Shown here one piece after another: positions 1 through 8,869 of a stretch of 64,000 nucleotides of DNA. This DNA comes from Umezawaea tangerina (GTDB lineage Bacteria > Actinomycetota > Actinomycetes > Mycobacteriales > Pseudonocardiaceae). Position 1 is the first letter of the stretch. Each line of letters begins with the position of its first letter. The position numbers and the translations under genes are program-made. The notes under the pieces are model-generated. The model saw only the letters and a program-made list of their open reading frames with translations, ran no database searches and was not told the DNA's origin. The DNA is taken from the NCBI RefSeq assembly GCF_003002815.1, contig NZ_PVTF01000001.1:868001-932000 (forward strand), written 5' to 3'.

Positions 1-220
1 ATGCATCACGCATGTAACAGATGTGGTCCTGTAGAACGGCCCGGTGGCCAGGGCCGTTTGGCTCGCCCTGCAGCCCTGAATCCAGTCCGTGAGGAGTCCG
101 TGAACGGTGGCAAACCGGGGCATATTCCGGCCGACAGTGGCATACGGCTCACCCGCTAAAAGATCAAGCCCCGAGCGCGTTGCCGCTGCTCAGGGCCTGA
201 TTCACCCGGCGAAAGGTGAG
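1..220. other. left edge, no confident gene
   Basis: No convincing complete gene is seen. One + strand frame is open from the first base to a TAA near 157-159, about 52 codons with no recognisable domain. It could be the tail of a gene that starts left of the window, or chance in GC-rich DNA. The stretch ends at a tRNA gene, so it could also hold the end of an element integrated on the other side of that tRNA; nothing here proves that. Confidence 0.25.
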
Positions 221-293
221 TGCCCCCGGCAGGATTCGAACCTGCGACACACGGTTTAGGAAACCGATGCTCTATCCCCTGAGCTACGAGGGC
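221..293 (-). tRNA. tRNA-Arg (anticodon CCT)
   Basis: Read on the minus strand, a 73-nt cloverleaf is complete. The acceptor stem GCCCTCG pairs with CGGGGGC and is followed by discriminator A. The D arm is GCTC/GAGC, the anticodon loop is TTCCTAA with anticodon CCT (reads AGG), and the T arm is GCAGG-TTCGAAT-CCTGC. CCA is not encoded. The outermost anticodon-stem pair (27-43) is a T-T mismatch; the other four pairs are good. No gene overlaps it. Confidence 0.97.
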
Positions 294-367
294 GGGGCTG
301 GTGCTGGGGGTAGCTTACCGGCGGGTGTGGGGGGAAATGTGGTGGGGGGCCTCATGGGGGTTGGGGG

Positions 368-1132
368 TTGCCTAGTCTTGGGTGGGTGACGCAGAACTTG
401 GTTGATGTGCGCGGGGCCGCTGTTGCCGCTGGGCTGAGGGTGTTGGCGCGGGTGACGCCGTTCGTGGAGCCGGAGCTGGTGGGGTTGCGCGGGGTGGTGG
501 GGCCGGGGGACGTGTGTTTGGACGTGGGGGCGGCGCTCGGGCTGTACACGGTGACGTTGGCGCAGCTGGTGGGTCCACAAGGGACTGTCCACAGCGTGGA
601 GCCGTTGGTGTTCGCGCATCCCGCGCTGTCCTACCTCCTGCGTCCGCGCGAGGGGCGGAACGTGGTGCGGCACTCGGTGGCGCTGGGGACCGCGGAGGGC
701 CGTGAGGTGATGAGCGTGCCGGTGCGGCACGGGTCGCCGGTGACGGGGCGGTCGTTCCTGACGGCGGGTGCCAAGGGGCTGGGGTCGAACGTGGAGTTCG
801 ACGAGCACCTGGAGGTGGTGGTGCGGACGCAGACGTTGGACTCGTTCGTCGCCGACCACGGGATCACGCGGCTGGACTTCGTGAAGGCGGACGTGGAGGG
901 GGCGGAGCTGCGCGTGCTGGAAGGGGGTGCCGGGGTGGTGGAGAAGCTTCGGCCGAAGTTCCTCCTGGAGATCGAGGAGCGGCACGTCGAGCGCTTCGGG
1001 TACCGGGCCGCGGACGTGGTGGCGTGGCTGGGCGACCGGGAGTACGACATGAGGATCTGGAAGCAGGGCGGGTGGCGGCGGGTGGACCGGATCGATCCCG
1101 ACGTGCGCAACTACCTGTTCGTGCCGCGCTGA
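368..1132 (+). CDS. FkbM family SAM-dependent methyltransferase
   Basis: A protein of about 254 aa that probably transfers a methyl group from S-adenosylmethionine to a hydroxyl of a small molecule or glycan; the acceptor is unknown. The SAM-binding motif I region is DVCLDVGAALGLYTV (about residues 48-62). The family signature LDFVKADVEGAELRVLEGG (about 169-187) is typical of FkbM proteins. No signal peptide or TM helix is seen. The first possible start is TTG at 368 after a G-run; GTG at 386 is a good alternative, so the N-terminus is uncertain. It stands alone between the tRNA and a convergent gene. Confidence 0.85.
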   Translation: MPSLGWVTQNLVDVRGAAVAAGLRVLARVTPFVEPELVGLRGVVGPGDVCLDVGAALGLYTVTLAQLVGPQGTVHSVEPLVFAHPALSYLLRPREGRNVVRHSVALGTAEGREVMSVPVRHGSPVTGRSFLTAGAKGLGSNVEFDEHLEVVVRTQTLDSFVADHGITRLDFVKADVEGAELRVLEGGAGVVEKLRPKFLLEIEERHVERFGYRAADVVAWLGDREYDMRIWKQGGWRRVDRIDPDVRNYLFVPR

Positions 1133-1168
1133 CCCGGAGTGCGCGCTGACCCGGAGTGCGCGCTGACC
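1128..1168. repeat. 17-bp tandem duplication at the FkbM stop codon
   Basis: A 17-nt unit, GCTGACCCGGAGTGCGC, occurs twice head to tail (1128-1144, 1145-1161) and starts a third time (1162-1168). Each copy carries TGA; the first TGA ends the FkbM gene. This looks like a recent slippage duplication and has no evident function. Confidence 0.8.
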
Positions 1169-1180
1169 TGGAAAAGGCGG

Positions 1181-1214
1181 AAGACCCCGGTCCCTGGGGG
1201 TGGACCGGGGTCTT
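1181..1214. terminator. bidirectional hairpin terminator
   Basis: A perfect 13-bp stem, AAGACCCCGGTCC with GGACCGGGGTCTT, has an 8-nt loop. It lies between two convergent genes (+ gene ending at 1132, - gene ending at 1228) and ends in TCTT on one side and its mirror on the other, as expected for shared termination. Confidence 0.8.
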
Positions 1215-1227
1215 CCTCGGAAGTGGT

Positions 1228-4200
1228 CTACTGCGGGTAGACCTCGAGTTCGTAGAGAGAGTATCCGTAGTCCGTACCGCGTTGGGTACCCGTCATTCGT
1301 ATGAAACGCGCCTCAGTTGGTGCGAAGGACACGTTGTCCGTGGCGCCGTTCCCTTCCGCGGTAACGAAAACCTGGCGCCACCCGGTGCCGTCGGCGGACA
1401 CCTCGATCCGGTACGCCTTCCCGTAGGACTTCTCCCACCTCAGGACCGTGCGCCCGACCTGCTGGACCGCCCCCAGGTCGACGGTGAGCCACTGGTTGTC
1501 GCTCCAGTCGCTGGCCCAGCGGGTGGTGGGGTCGCCGTCGACGGCGTTGGCGGGCGGCGAGTTGTACACCCCGCGCTCGTAGCTGCTGGCCGTGGCCGTG
1601 CGGCCCTGTGCGACGTTGGCGACGGTGTTGCCGCGGTGCGCGGGGAACTGGACGACCTGCTGGTAGGTGGGCCGGTTCTGCCACTGGATCTTGTCCTGGG
1701 TGATGCCGCCCATCGCGCGGTGGATCACCGAGTCGGCGCACCACTGGTCGCCCGCCGCGCAGTCCGCGTCACCGGGGTAGACCTGGTTGGCGGGCACCGC
1801 CGCTGCCGCCTTGAGGCTGTCCAGCAGCACGGTCCGGCACGCCGTCACGTCGCCGCCACCGCAGTACGTGCCGGTCAACGGCCCCGCGACCTGGTCGCCG
1901 AGCACCCGCCTGATGTCCTTGTCGACGTAGCTCCACCAGCCGTACTGGAACGACGAGCCCTTGTGCGGTGCGGCGCCGTGGGTGTCCGAGGGCGCCTCGT
2001 CGACCTGGACGGCCTTGGTGAGCTCGGTGTAGAGGTCGGCCCCTAGACCGGGCTGGAACTCGGCCTGGACCAATCGGGGCCACCACGCGTCGAGCACGCG
2101 GATCGCCTCGGCGTGGTTGTACACCTTGCTGCCCTTGGTGGTCTCCCGCCGCAGCGAGCCGGACTGCTGCCACGCCTTGAGCTTCTGCACGGTCGCGGCC
2201 AGCGCCGGGTCGGTGACCGCGGACTTCTCGATCACCCGCAGCAGGTCGGGGAGCACCTGCTCGGCGCGCAGGTCGGCACCCGCGGCCTCGGACATCGCCT
2301 TGGCGACCGACGCCCGCGAGGCCTTGCCGCCGTTGGCGATCAGCGCCTTCAGCCGGACGTCGAGCAGGTCGCCGCGGTGCACGGAGCCGTTGCCGAAGCC
2401 GGAGGAGGTGAAGTCCAGCGCCTGCTTGTTGTTCCAGCTGATGTAGTAGTCCTGGTTCACCGACTGGGGGTGCTCCGCCGCGGGCGTGTAGCGCGCGGTG
2501 TTGGTGTCCGGGTCCCAGTCCTGCCACTCGTACTGCTGGGCCGCCTTGATCGGCAGGTTCGGCTCCACCCCGGCCTTGCGCACGGGGTTGCTGCCGGAGT
2601 TGAAGTACGCGGTGTCCTTGGAGTCGACGTAGAACCAGTTGAACGCGTACCCGATGTGCTCGGCGGCGCGCTGGAAGTCCTGCGCCGACCCGATGGCGCT
2701 CGGGTCGTTGAACTCCTGGAACCCGATGATCGGGTCCACCTCGTGCAGGTAGGTCGACCGCAGCGCGGCGTAGGCGACCGGCTTGCCGCCGACCGTGGCG
2801 CGGCTCTGCACCAGCCCGTACTTCGTGCGGTACACGACCAGCGTGTACGACCCGGCCGCCGTGCCGTCCGCGACGGTCGGCTTCCAGGCGTTCTTGCGCT
2901 CCAGCCGCTCCATCGCCACGCACTGGCCGCGCAGCAGGTAGTGGTTCGACGCCTTGGTCGCCGGCTTGCCGTCGGGCTCGCACAGGTCGACGGCGTAGGT
3001 GTCGACGATGTCCTGCGACGCCGAGGTCGCGCTCCACGAGTAGTCCTGGCCGCGGCCGAGCTGCACGTACATGCCGACACCGGCGAAGGACACGCCGCGC
3101 GCGCTGATACCGGGCCCGTTGAGCTCCTGGAGCATCAGCAGCTGCGGCGCGAAGTAGCCGGTCTGCGGGCCGAACACGGCGATCGGGTTGCCGGTGTCGG
3201 TGTGCGCGCCGGACACGACGAGCGCGTTGGACATGCCGTGCTTGCGGTTGAGCAGGTCCGCGGGCAGCACGCCGTCGGCGAAGATGCCCTGCGCGGGCTC
3301 CAGCTCGCCGGCCGCGATGTCCACAGTGGACGGTGCTGAGGCGTTGCCGACCTGGTCGTAGACCATCGGCTCGGGGGTCACCGAGCCCGCGTCCGGCATC
3401 GCGACGCCCTGCGGGTTCGCCGGGCTGGCCGAGTACGGGAAGCGCCGGCCGTCGTGCACGGTCAGCACGGCCTCCGGGTCGTTCTGCTCCCGGAACGACT
3501 TCCACACCTGCTCGCCGACCGTGGCGCCGTACTTGTTCTGCGCCGCCAACCGGACCAGCGCGGACTGCACCTCGCCGCCACCGCCGGAGCCGAACAGCCC
3601 GCCGACGACGGAGGCGATCGCGACCATGTCGGTGGCCTTGAACGGCTGGATGTCGTTCCAGTTGGTGATCGAGTCCGCGTGCCCGCTGAGCACGTACTCG
3701 CCGGGGAAGTTCCGCGCCGAGACCGACTGGGTGATGTAGGCGTTGATGCCCGAGATGTAGTCGGTGACGTCCTGGAACGCCTGCGCGCCACGGGGCCCGC
3801 TGGCGGCGACCCGGTCGATCTGGGCCTGCAGGTCCGCCTCGGTGTACCCGATCTGCGAGTAGAAGCTCTGCTCCAGCACGCGGTTGCCCTCGGCGCCGCC
3901 CGCGAAGCCGGTGAGCTGGCTGCGGCCGAGGTGGCGGAACACGTCCATCAGCCACAGCCGGTCCTGCGCGGCGGCGTAACCGGCGCCGAACTCCGTGCCC
4001 GACCTGGTGGTGCCGTAGATGTGCGGCATCCCGATGGCCTTGTCCCGGATGATGGTCACGTCCGAGCGCGGCTTGGTCGTGCTCTCGACCTGGTCGGCGG
4101 CCACGCCGAACGAGGCGTCGTTGAAGAACGCGCTCAGCTGCTCGTTGGTCAGCCCCTGGTAGCCGGAGGACAGCGCGTCGTACTTCGGGAGCTGGTCGGC

Positions 4201-4419
4201 CGCGTGCGCGGGGCGCGTCCCGAACACCTTGTGGGCGAGGATGTCGGCGAGCGTGGCGTTGCCGTTGTTGCCGGGCGGCAGGATGTCGTTGCACTGGCCC
4301 AGGCAGTAGTCGTTCGCGGCGAACGCGGTGGCGGCGGGTGCTGCCTGTGCCACCGGGGTGGAGAGGGGGGCGATGGCCAGCAGGGCGACCACCACGACGG
4401 GTAGGGCGGCTCTCCGCAT
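1228..4419 (-). CDS. secreted penicillin acylase family protein with C-terminal discoidin domain
   Basis: An exported Ntn-hydrolase of 1063 aa. Residues 1-30 form a signal peptide (two Arg, hydrophobic core, AQAAPA). The acylase alpha chain is followed by the self-cleavage site GMSNALVVSG, whose Ser (about residue 397) would become the N-terminal nucleophile of the beta chain. The last 125 or so residues (from NVAQGRTATASS) form an F5/8 type C (discoidin) domain, a carbohydrate-binding fold. Family members cleave amides such as beta-lactam side chains, acyl-homoserine lactones or lipopeptide acyl groups; the substrate here is unknown. The ATG at 4419 has GGAAGGAG upstream; longer open frames further upstream run into the divergent gene and are rejected. 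Confidence 0.9.
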   Translation of the reverse strand: MRRAALPVVVVALLAIAPLSTPVAQAAPAATAFAANDYCLGQCNDILPPGNNGNATLADILAHKVFGTRPAHAADQLPKYDALSSGYQGLTNEQLSAFFNDASFGVAADQVESTTKPRSDVTIIRDKAIGMPHIYGTTRSGTEFGAGYAAAQDRLWLMDVFRHLGRSQLTGFAGGAEGNRVLEQSFYSQIGYTEADLQAQIDRVAASGPRGAQAFQDVTDYISGINAYITQSVSARNFPGEYVLSGHADSITNWNDIQPFKATDMVAIASVVGGLFGSGGGGEVQSALVRLAAQNKYGATVGEQVWKSFREQNDPEAVLTVHDGRRFPYSASPANPQGVAMPDAGSVTPEPMVYDQVGNASAPSTVDIAAGELEPAQGIFADGVLPADLLNRKHGMSNALVVSGAHTDTGNPIAVFGPQTGYFAPQLLMLQELNGPGISARGVSFAGVGMYVQLGRGQDYSWSATSASQDIVDTYAVDLCEPDGKPATKASNHYLLRGQCVAMERLERKNAWKPTVADGTAAGSYTLVVYRTKYGLVQSRATVGGKPVAYAALRSTYLHEVDPIIGFQEFNDPSAIGSAQDFQRAAEHIGYAFNWFYVDSKDTAYFNSGSNPVRKAGVEPNLPIKAAQQYEWQDWDPDTNTARYTPAAEHPQSVNQDYYISWNNKQALDFTSSGFGNGSVHRGDLLDVRLKALIANGGKASRASVAKAMSEAAGADLRAEQVLPDLLRVIEKSAVTDPALAATVQKLKAWQQSGSLRRETTKGSKVYNHAEAIRVLDAWWPRLVQAEFQPGLGADLYTELTKAVQVDEAPSDTHGAAPHKGSSFQYGWWSYVDKDIRRVLGDQVAGPLTGTYCGGGDVTACRTVLLDSLKAAAAVPANQVYPGDADCAAGDQWCADSVIHRAMGGITQDKIQWQNRPTYQQVVQFPAHRGNTVANVAQGRTATASSYERGVYNSPPANAVDGDPTTRWASDWSDNQWLTVDLGAVQQVGRTVLRWEKSYGKAYRIEVSADGTGWRQVFVTAEGNGATDNVSFAPTEARFIRMTGTQRGTDYGYSLYELEVYPQ

Positions 4420-4563
4420 GACGCGAAGCTCCTTCCATGCAGGACTGGTGTGGCGCACGTTACGTTTTCCGGAACTTTTCTGAAAGGCTTTCACGTTTAT
4501 TTGCCCCGATCGGCTGGTAATGGAAGTTGCCAGTTGACCGAATGCCCCCGTATAGGGAAAAAA

Positions 4564-5202
4564 GTGACCATGGTGCGACGACGAACGCTGCTGGGTGGGG
4601 TGGCCGCGTCCGGTCTGCTCCTGGGGCTGGGCACGACACCCGCCACCGCGAAGGCGCTGCCGATCCGGAGCTGCGCGGACTGGCGGGCCCGACCGCCGTC
4701 CGCGCCCACGACCCTGGTCTACGGCACGCCCGAGCGGATCCTGATCCACCACACGGCCACCGAGAACGTCACCGACTACTCCGAGGCGCACGCCTACGAG
4801 CACGCCCGCTGGATCCAGGACCGGCACATGGACGTCAACGGCTGGATCGACTCCGGGCAGCACTTCACCAACAGCCGCGGCGGGTTCCTGTTGGAGGGCA
4901 GGCACGGCAGCCTCGACGCGCTGCGCGCGGGCGACCGGCTCGTCGAAGGCGCGCACTGCCCCGGCCAGAACCGGATCGCCGTCGGCATCGAGAACGAGGG
5001 CCTGTACACCGCCGAGGAACCGCCGCAGGGCCAGTGGGACACCCTGGTGTCGTTCTGCGTCTACACCTGCCAGCAGTACGGCATCCCGCCGACGGAGATC
5101 GACGGCCACCGCGACCACTACGACGCCACCGTGTGCCCCGGCGACAAGCTCTACGCGCTGCTGCCGCGCCTGCGACAGGAAGTGGCGCGCGTCCTGGGGT
5201 GA
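4564..5202 (+). CDS. peptidoglycan recognition/N-acetylmuramoyl-L-alanine amidase, exported
   Basis: A protein of about 212 aa with a twin-arginine-like signal (VRRRTLLGG, then a hydrophobic run ending TPATAKA) and an Amidase_2/PGRP domain. The probable Zn ligands are visible: His in ILIHHTATEN, His in DGHRDH and Cys in ATVCPGD. It likely hydrolyses or binds peptidoglycan stem peptides outside the membrane. GTG at 4564 sits about 6 nt after AGGGA; ATG at 4570 in the same frame is the alternative. It is divergent from the acylase gene across about 145 bp that must hold both promoters. Confidence 0.88.
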   Translation: MTMVRRRTLLGGVAASGLLLGLGTTPATAKALPIRSCADWRARPPSAPTTLVYGTPERILIHHTATENVTDYSEAHAYEHARWIQDRHMDVNGWIDSGQHFTNSRGGFLLEGRHGSLDALRAGDRLVEGAHCPGQNRIAVGIENEGLYTAEEPPQGQWDTLVSFCVYTCQQYGIPPTEIDGHRDHYDATVCPGDKLYALLPRLRQEVARVLG

Positions 5203-5375
5203 CCGCGTTTTCTTCCTGGCAACTGTGAACGGAGTGGTGGGAGCCCTCCCATAAGCCGCAACGCTGGGCAAACGTCCTACCACATGGTGAGATAACGTCG
5301 AATTAACGCCAGCTTGCGCATTCGTGCGCGATGCTGACCCTGTATGAACACGAAACGCCAACTCGGGGAGGCGTC

Positions 5376-6023
5376 GTGATCAAGGTGATGCTGGCCGACG
5401 ACGAGGACCTCGTCCGGTCCGGCCTTCGCATGATCCTGAGCAGCGCCGGTGACATCGAAGTAGTGGCCGAGTGCGACGACGGGCATCTGGTGGCCGACCT
5501 GGCACGTCAGCACCGTCCGCACGTGGTCCTGCTGGACATCCGCATGCGGTCCAACGACGGGCTGGTGGCGCTGCGCAGGCTGCGCACGCTGCCCGATCCG
5601 CCGAGGATCGCCATGCTCACCACGTTCGACGTGGACGAGTACGTCAGCGAGGCGCTGCGCTTGGGCGCCAGCGGTTTCCTGCTGAAGGACACCGAGCCGG
5701 AGCAGTTGGTGAAGGCGGTGCGCGACCTCGCCAGGGGTGGCGCCGTGCTGGATCCCGGTGTGGCGGCACGGGTTCTCGCGGCGGTGGCCGACGGTGAACG
5801 GGCCGCGGAGCCCGCTCGTCGTCTGCTGGCGATGCTGTCCGAGCGCGAGCGCGAGGTACTCGTGCTCATCGGGCAGGGGATGTCCAACGCGGAGATCGGT
5901 GGCACGTTGCACTTGTCCGAGGCCACGGTCAAGGGCTACGTCTCGTCGGTGCTCGGGAAGATCGGTGCGGTCAACCGCGTCCAGGCCGCCCTGGTGGCCT
6001 TCCGCGGCGGGTTGATCGCCTAA
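5376..6023 (+). CDS. NarL/LuxR family response regulator (orphan)
   Basis: A two-domain regulator of 215 aa. The receiver (about 1-118) carries the acidic pair in LADDED and the phospho-accepting Asp in VVLLDIRM. The C-terminal LuxR-type helix-turn-helix (about 148-213) reads LSEREREVLVLIGQGMSNAEIGG and continues with a typical recognition helix. GTG at 5376 follows GGGGAGG with good spacing; a 15-codon upstream extension is rejected. No histidine kinase lies beside it, so its partner is elsewhere or lost. The next gene is convergent. Confidence 0.92.
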   Translation: MIKVMLADDEDLVRSGLRMILSSAGDIEVVAECDDGHLVADLARQHRPHVVLLDIRMRSNDGLVALRRLRTLPDPPRIAMLTTFDVDEYVSEALRLGASGFLLKDTEPEQLVKAVRDLARGGAVLDPGVAARVLAAVADGERAAEPARRLLAMLSEREREVLVLIGQGMSNAEIGGTLHLSEATVKGYVSSVLGKIGAVNRVQAALVAFRGGLIA

Positions 6024-6047
6024 CACCAAGGGAAAAGCCGGAACCGG

Positions 6048-6072
6048 GTCGGGGGCGCGAGCCGCCCCCGAC
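6048..6072. terminator. hairpin terminator between convergent genes
   Basis: A perfect 9-bp stem, GTCGGGGGC with GCCCCCGAC, closes a 7-nt loop. It fills the gap between the stop codons of the response regulator (6023) and the GGDEF gene (6073), so it probably ends transcription from both sides. Confidence 0.75.
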
Positions 6073-7608
6073 CTAGTTCCCGCTCATCGTCTCGGTGATC
6101 TCGTGCACCAGCGGCTCGACCTCGACGCGGTTGCGCCCGTGCCGCTTCGCCCGGTACAGCGCCATGTCCGCCGCCGCGAACAGCTGGTCCAGCTTCGCCG
6201 GTCCCGCCGCCACGCCGATGCTGACCGTCGGGCGCCGGGCCGTGCCCAGCACCATCGACCAGTCGTGCCCGTCCACGGCCGCGCGGATCCGTTCCGCCAC
6301 CGTCGGTCCCACCTCGTGGTCGGTGCTCGGGCTGCCGCTGCCGTTGTCGCCCAGCAGGACGACGAACTCGTCGCCTGCCCAGCGGGCCACCAGGTCGTCG
6401 GTGCGGCACTCCCGGCGCAGCAGCTGGGCGATCTCGCGCAGCGCGGCGTCACCCGCGGCGTGCCCGGCGTCGTCGTTCACGCCCTTGAACCAGTCGACGT
6501 CCACCAGCACGAGCCACGGCACCCGGCCGCGCGACGCCGTGCTCTCCAGCAGCAGGGCGGCCGCGCGCTCCAGGCCGAGCCTGTTCGCCAGTCCTGTCAA
6601 CGGGTCTCGGGCCGCGGCCTCCTCGGCCGCGACCTTCGCCTGCTGCGCCTGGACGGCCAGCAGGCGCTGCTCCAGGGCCTGCCCGAGGCCTTCCTGGAGC
6701 GACTCGTTCGCCCTGGTACCCGCCGCGACGCTGTAGCGCAGCGCGGCGGCCTCGCCGACGGAGTCGTCCAGCTCGGTGCAGATGTCCGCCAGGTCCAAGG
6801 AGAACCGCAGTACCAGTGACGTGTCGTTGATGACCTGGGCGGAGGCCACGGAGCGACTGGCCAGCGTCCGGGCGGCCACGAGCTCGCCCCGTTCGCGGCA
6901 CACCACCGCCAGCACCCAGTTCCCGACCGCCTTGCCCCAGTGGTCCTTGGCCTCCAGCGCCAGGTCCAGCACCTGCCGGGCGACCTTCTCGGCGTGCTCC
7001 AGCTCGCCGACGCCCGCGAGCGAACGGCTGTAGGCGCCGAGCAGGCCGCGGTGGACGTGGTCGTCCACGGTGTGCAGGGTCAGCCCCTCGGCCAGGTAGC
7101 CCTTGGCCTCGGCGAAGATGGCGGGCGCGGCCGCGGCCGGTCCGGAGGCCGCGCGGAAGTTGAGCGTGCCGCCCAGCCGTTGCAGGCACTGCGCCAACGC
7201 GTCCGGGCCGTTGGCGCGGCGGGCGATCTTCATGGCCTTGCGCAGGATGTCGAGCGCGCCGTGCCGGTGGCCCATGCCCTCGAGCAGGTACCCCAGCGTG
7301 CTCAGGGTCTGCGCGGCGGCGGGGTGGTCGGTCGTCTCGGGGTCGAAGTCCAGCCAGCCCTCGGCCGCGAGCTCCAGCGCGAGGGGGATGCGGCCCAGCC
7401 TCCAGGCCATGGTGGCCCTGTGCACCAGGATGGCGGCGTGGACCCATCGGTCTGTTCCCGGTGGCGTCCTGTTGACGACCTCGTCGAATAAGGCGTTGGC
7501 CTCGGGTAAACGCCCAGCGTTCAGCAACACCCGGACCCGGAGGTCCATGTGCGTCACGTATCCCGCTGTCAGCGGATCGCGCTGCTCCACTCGTGCTCGA
7601 CACTCCAT
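6073..7608 (-). CDS. TPR-GGDEF diguanylate cyclase-like protein
   Basis: A protein of 511 aa, cytosolic (no TM or signal seen). Residues 1 to about 310 are helical repeats of TPR type; the C-terminal 170 or so form a GGDEF domain starting RDPLTGLANR. The active-site loop reads RWAGDEFVVLLGD (about 409-421), so the first Gly of GGDEF is Ala; AGDEF variants can still be active in other proteins. Expected activity is c-di-GMP synthesis from two GTP, with the TPR part sensing a partner. The ATG at 7608 is weakly supported by an SD; another Met lies 20 codons on. Confidence 0.87.
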   Translation of the reverse strand: MECRARVEQRDPLTAGYVTHMDLRVRVLLNAGRLPEANALFDEVVNRTPPGTDRWVHAAILVHRATMAWRLGRIPLALELAAEGWLDFDPETTDHPAAAQTLSTLGYLLEGMGHRHGALDILRKAMKIARRANGPDALAQCLQRLGGTLNFRAASGPAAAAPAIFAEAKGYLAEGLTLHTVDDHVHRGLLGAYSRSLAGVGELEHAEKVARQVLDLALEAKDHWGKAVGNWVLAVVCRERGELVAARTLASRSVASAQVINDTSLVLRFSLDLADICTELDDSVGEAAALRYSVAAGTRANESLQEGLGQALEQRLLAVQAQQAKVAAEEAAARDPLTGLANRLGLERAAALLLESTASRGRVPWLVLVDVDWFKGVNDDAGHAAGDAALREIAQLLRRECRTDDLVARWAGDEFVVLLGDNGSGSPSTDHEVGPTVAERIRAAVDGHDWSMVLGTARRPTVSIGVAAGPAKLDQLFAAADMALYRAKRHGRNRVEVEPLVHEITETMSGN

Positions 7609-7664
7609 TCCGACTTGCCGAGCGGGAACGCTGGTCCCGCCGCTGCCGGCACGGCCCCAACAGG

Positions 7665-8318
7665 CTACCGGGAGGAACGCTCCCTGTACCGCTCGTGGTG
7701 CATGACGTCTTCGACGGGTATCCGGGTGCGCCATCCGACTCGCTCCAGATCGGGCTTGCCCGGCAACCCTGCCACGGGTCCGACGCAGAGCCACGCGACC
7801 GGCCGCAATCTGGCCGGAATGTGCAGCAATCGACGCAGAACGTCCTCCCGGTAGAAGCTCACCCAGCCCACGCCGAGGTCTTCGGCGGTCGCCGCGAGCC
7901 ACAGGTTCTGGATGGCGAGGCAAACGGAGTAGAGCCCGGCGTCGGCGATCGCGTGCCTGCCCAGCACGGCGGGCGAGCCGCGGTCGGGGTCGTAGGTGAC
8001 CACGATCCCCAGCGTGGACTCGAGGATCCCCTCGACCTTGATGCGGTCGAACAGCTCCGCGCGCCCTGGTTCCAGTCGCGCGGCGAACGTGCCGCGCTCG
8101 GCGTTCACGTGGTCGCGGAAGGCGCGCCTGGTGGTGTCGTCGCGGACGAGGATGAAGTCCCACGGCTGGGACAGGCCGACGCTGGGTGCCGCGTGCGCGG
8201 CCGTCAGGACGCGGTGCAGCGCCTCGTCGGGGATCGGGGCACCGGTGAACTCGCCCCTGGTGTCGCGGCGGCGGTGCAGCACCTCGTAGAGGCCCGCCAC
8301 CCGTTCGCTGATGCTCAT
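7665..8318 (-). CDS. bluB: 5,6-dimethylbenzimidazole synthase BluB
   Basis: A nitroreductase-fold flavoprotein of 217 aa. BluB fragments reduced FMN with oxygen to make 5,6-dimethylbenzimidazole, the lower ligand of vitamin B12. Diagnostic stretches are RRRDTRGEF near the N-terminus, AAHAAPSVGLSQPWDFILVR (about residues 40-59), AIQNLWLAATAEDLGVGWVS and RPVAWLCVGPV. The ATG at 8318 (MSISERV) is preferred over an upstream ATG 12 codons earlier. No other cobalamin gene or B12 riboswitch is seen nearby. Confidence 0.88.
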   Translation of the reverse strand: MSISERVAGLYEVLHRRRDTRGEFTGAPIPDEALHRVLTAAHAAPSVGLSQPWDFILVRDDTTRRAFRDHVNAERGTFAARLEPGRAELFDRIKVEGILESTLGIVVTYDPDRGSPAVLGRHAIADAGLYSVCLAIQNLWLAATAEDLGVGWVSFYREDVLRRLLHIPARLRPVAWLCVGPVAGLPGKPDLERVGWRTRIPVEDVMHHERYRERSSR

Positions 8319-8396
8319 CGGCCTGATGGTGCCGCACGCGGGCGCGACCACCACCGTCCACGGGGTGCGGCGGTGGTCACTCCCGCGCGGACCGGG

Positions 8397-8702
8397 CTAC
8401 CAGCTGGACTTGCGCACGCCCGGCAGCTCGCCCCGGTGCGCCATCTCACGCAGTCGGATCCGGGACAGTCCGAACGCGCGGGAGAACGCGCGCGGCCGTC
8501 CGTCCACGGCGTCCCGGTTGCGCAGCCGCGTGGGGCTCGCGTCCCGCGGCAGGCGCTGGAGCCCCAGCGCCGCGGCGGCCCGCTGTTCGTCGGTGGACGA
8601 AGGGGATCGTTGCGCCTGCTTGAGTTCCGCCCTCCGGTCGGCGTAGCGGGCGACGACGACCCGGCGCCGCCGGTCCTTGGCGATCTTCGACTTCTTGGCC
8701 AT
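8397..8702 (-). CDS. rpsN: 30S ribosomal protein S14, zinc-independent paralogue
   Basis: A protein of 101 aa beginning [14 protein letters not shown] and ending [11 protein letters not shown], the typical ends of S14. It contains no cysteine, so it is the C-minus form that replaces the zinc-ribbon S14 when zinc is scarce. It is the last gene of the rpmB-rpmG-rpsN operon; its ATG overlaps the TGA of rpmG (ATGA), implying translational coupling. The candidate Zur operator at 9120-9145 would control the unit. Confidence 0.96.
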   Translation of the reverse strand: MAKKSKIAKDRRRRVVVARYADRRAELKQAQRSPSSTDEQRAAAALGLQRLPRDASPTRLRNRDAVDGRPRAFSRAFGLSRIRLREMAHRGELPGVRKSSW

Positions 8703-8869
8703 CAGCGCTCCTCCCGGAAGTCGACGTGCCCGCGCACCACGGGGTCGAACTTGCGCAGCACCAGCCGATCGGGGTCGTTGCGGCGGTTCTTGCGCGTCAC
8801 GTAGGTGTAACCGGTGCCCGCCGTGGACCGCAGCTTGACGATCGGGCGGGCGTCGGTGCTCCTGGCCAT
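8702..8869 (-). CDS. rpmG: 50S ribosomal protein L33, zinc-independent paralogue
   Basis: A protein of 55 aa: [20 protein letters not shown], then [20 protein letters not shown]. No cysteine is present, unlike the zinc-binding L33 form. Its start overlaps the rpmB stop and its stop overlaps the rpsN start (both ATGA). It is part of the three-gene zinc-starvation ribosomal operon. Confidence 0.96.
   Translation of the reverse strand: MARSTDARPIVKLRSTAGTGYTYVTRKNRRNDPDRLVLRKFDPVVRGHVDFREER

Noticed and set aside
2113-3339. Long antisense open frame inside the acylase gene
   Set aside because: Low-complexity Arg/Gly/Val-rich shadow of a GC-rich gene, with no domain.
4420-5361. N-terminal extension of the acylase reading frame to 1377 codons
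   Set aside because: It runs antisense through the amidase gene; the ATG at 4419 has a good SD and starts a signal peptide.
7665-8318. A simple nitroreductase assignment
   Set aside because: BluB-specific stretches (AAHAAPSVG, AIQNLWLAA, GVGWVS) make the DMB synthase assignment better.
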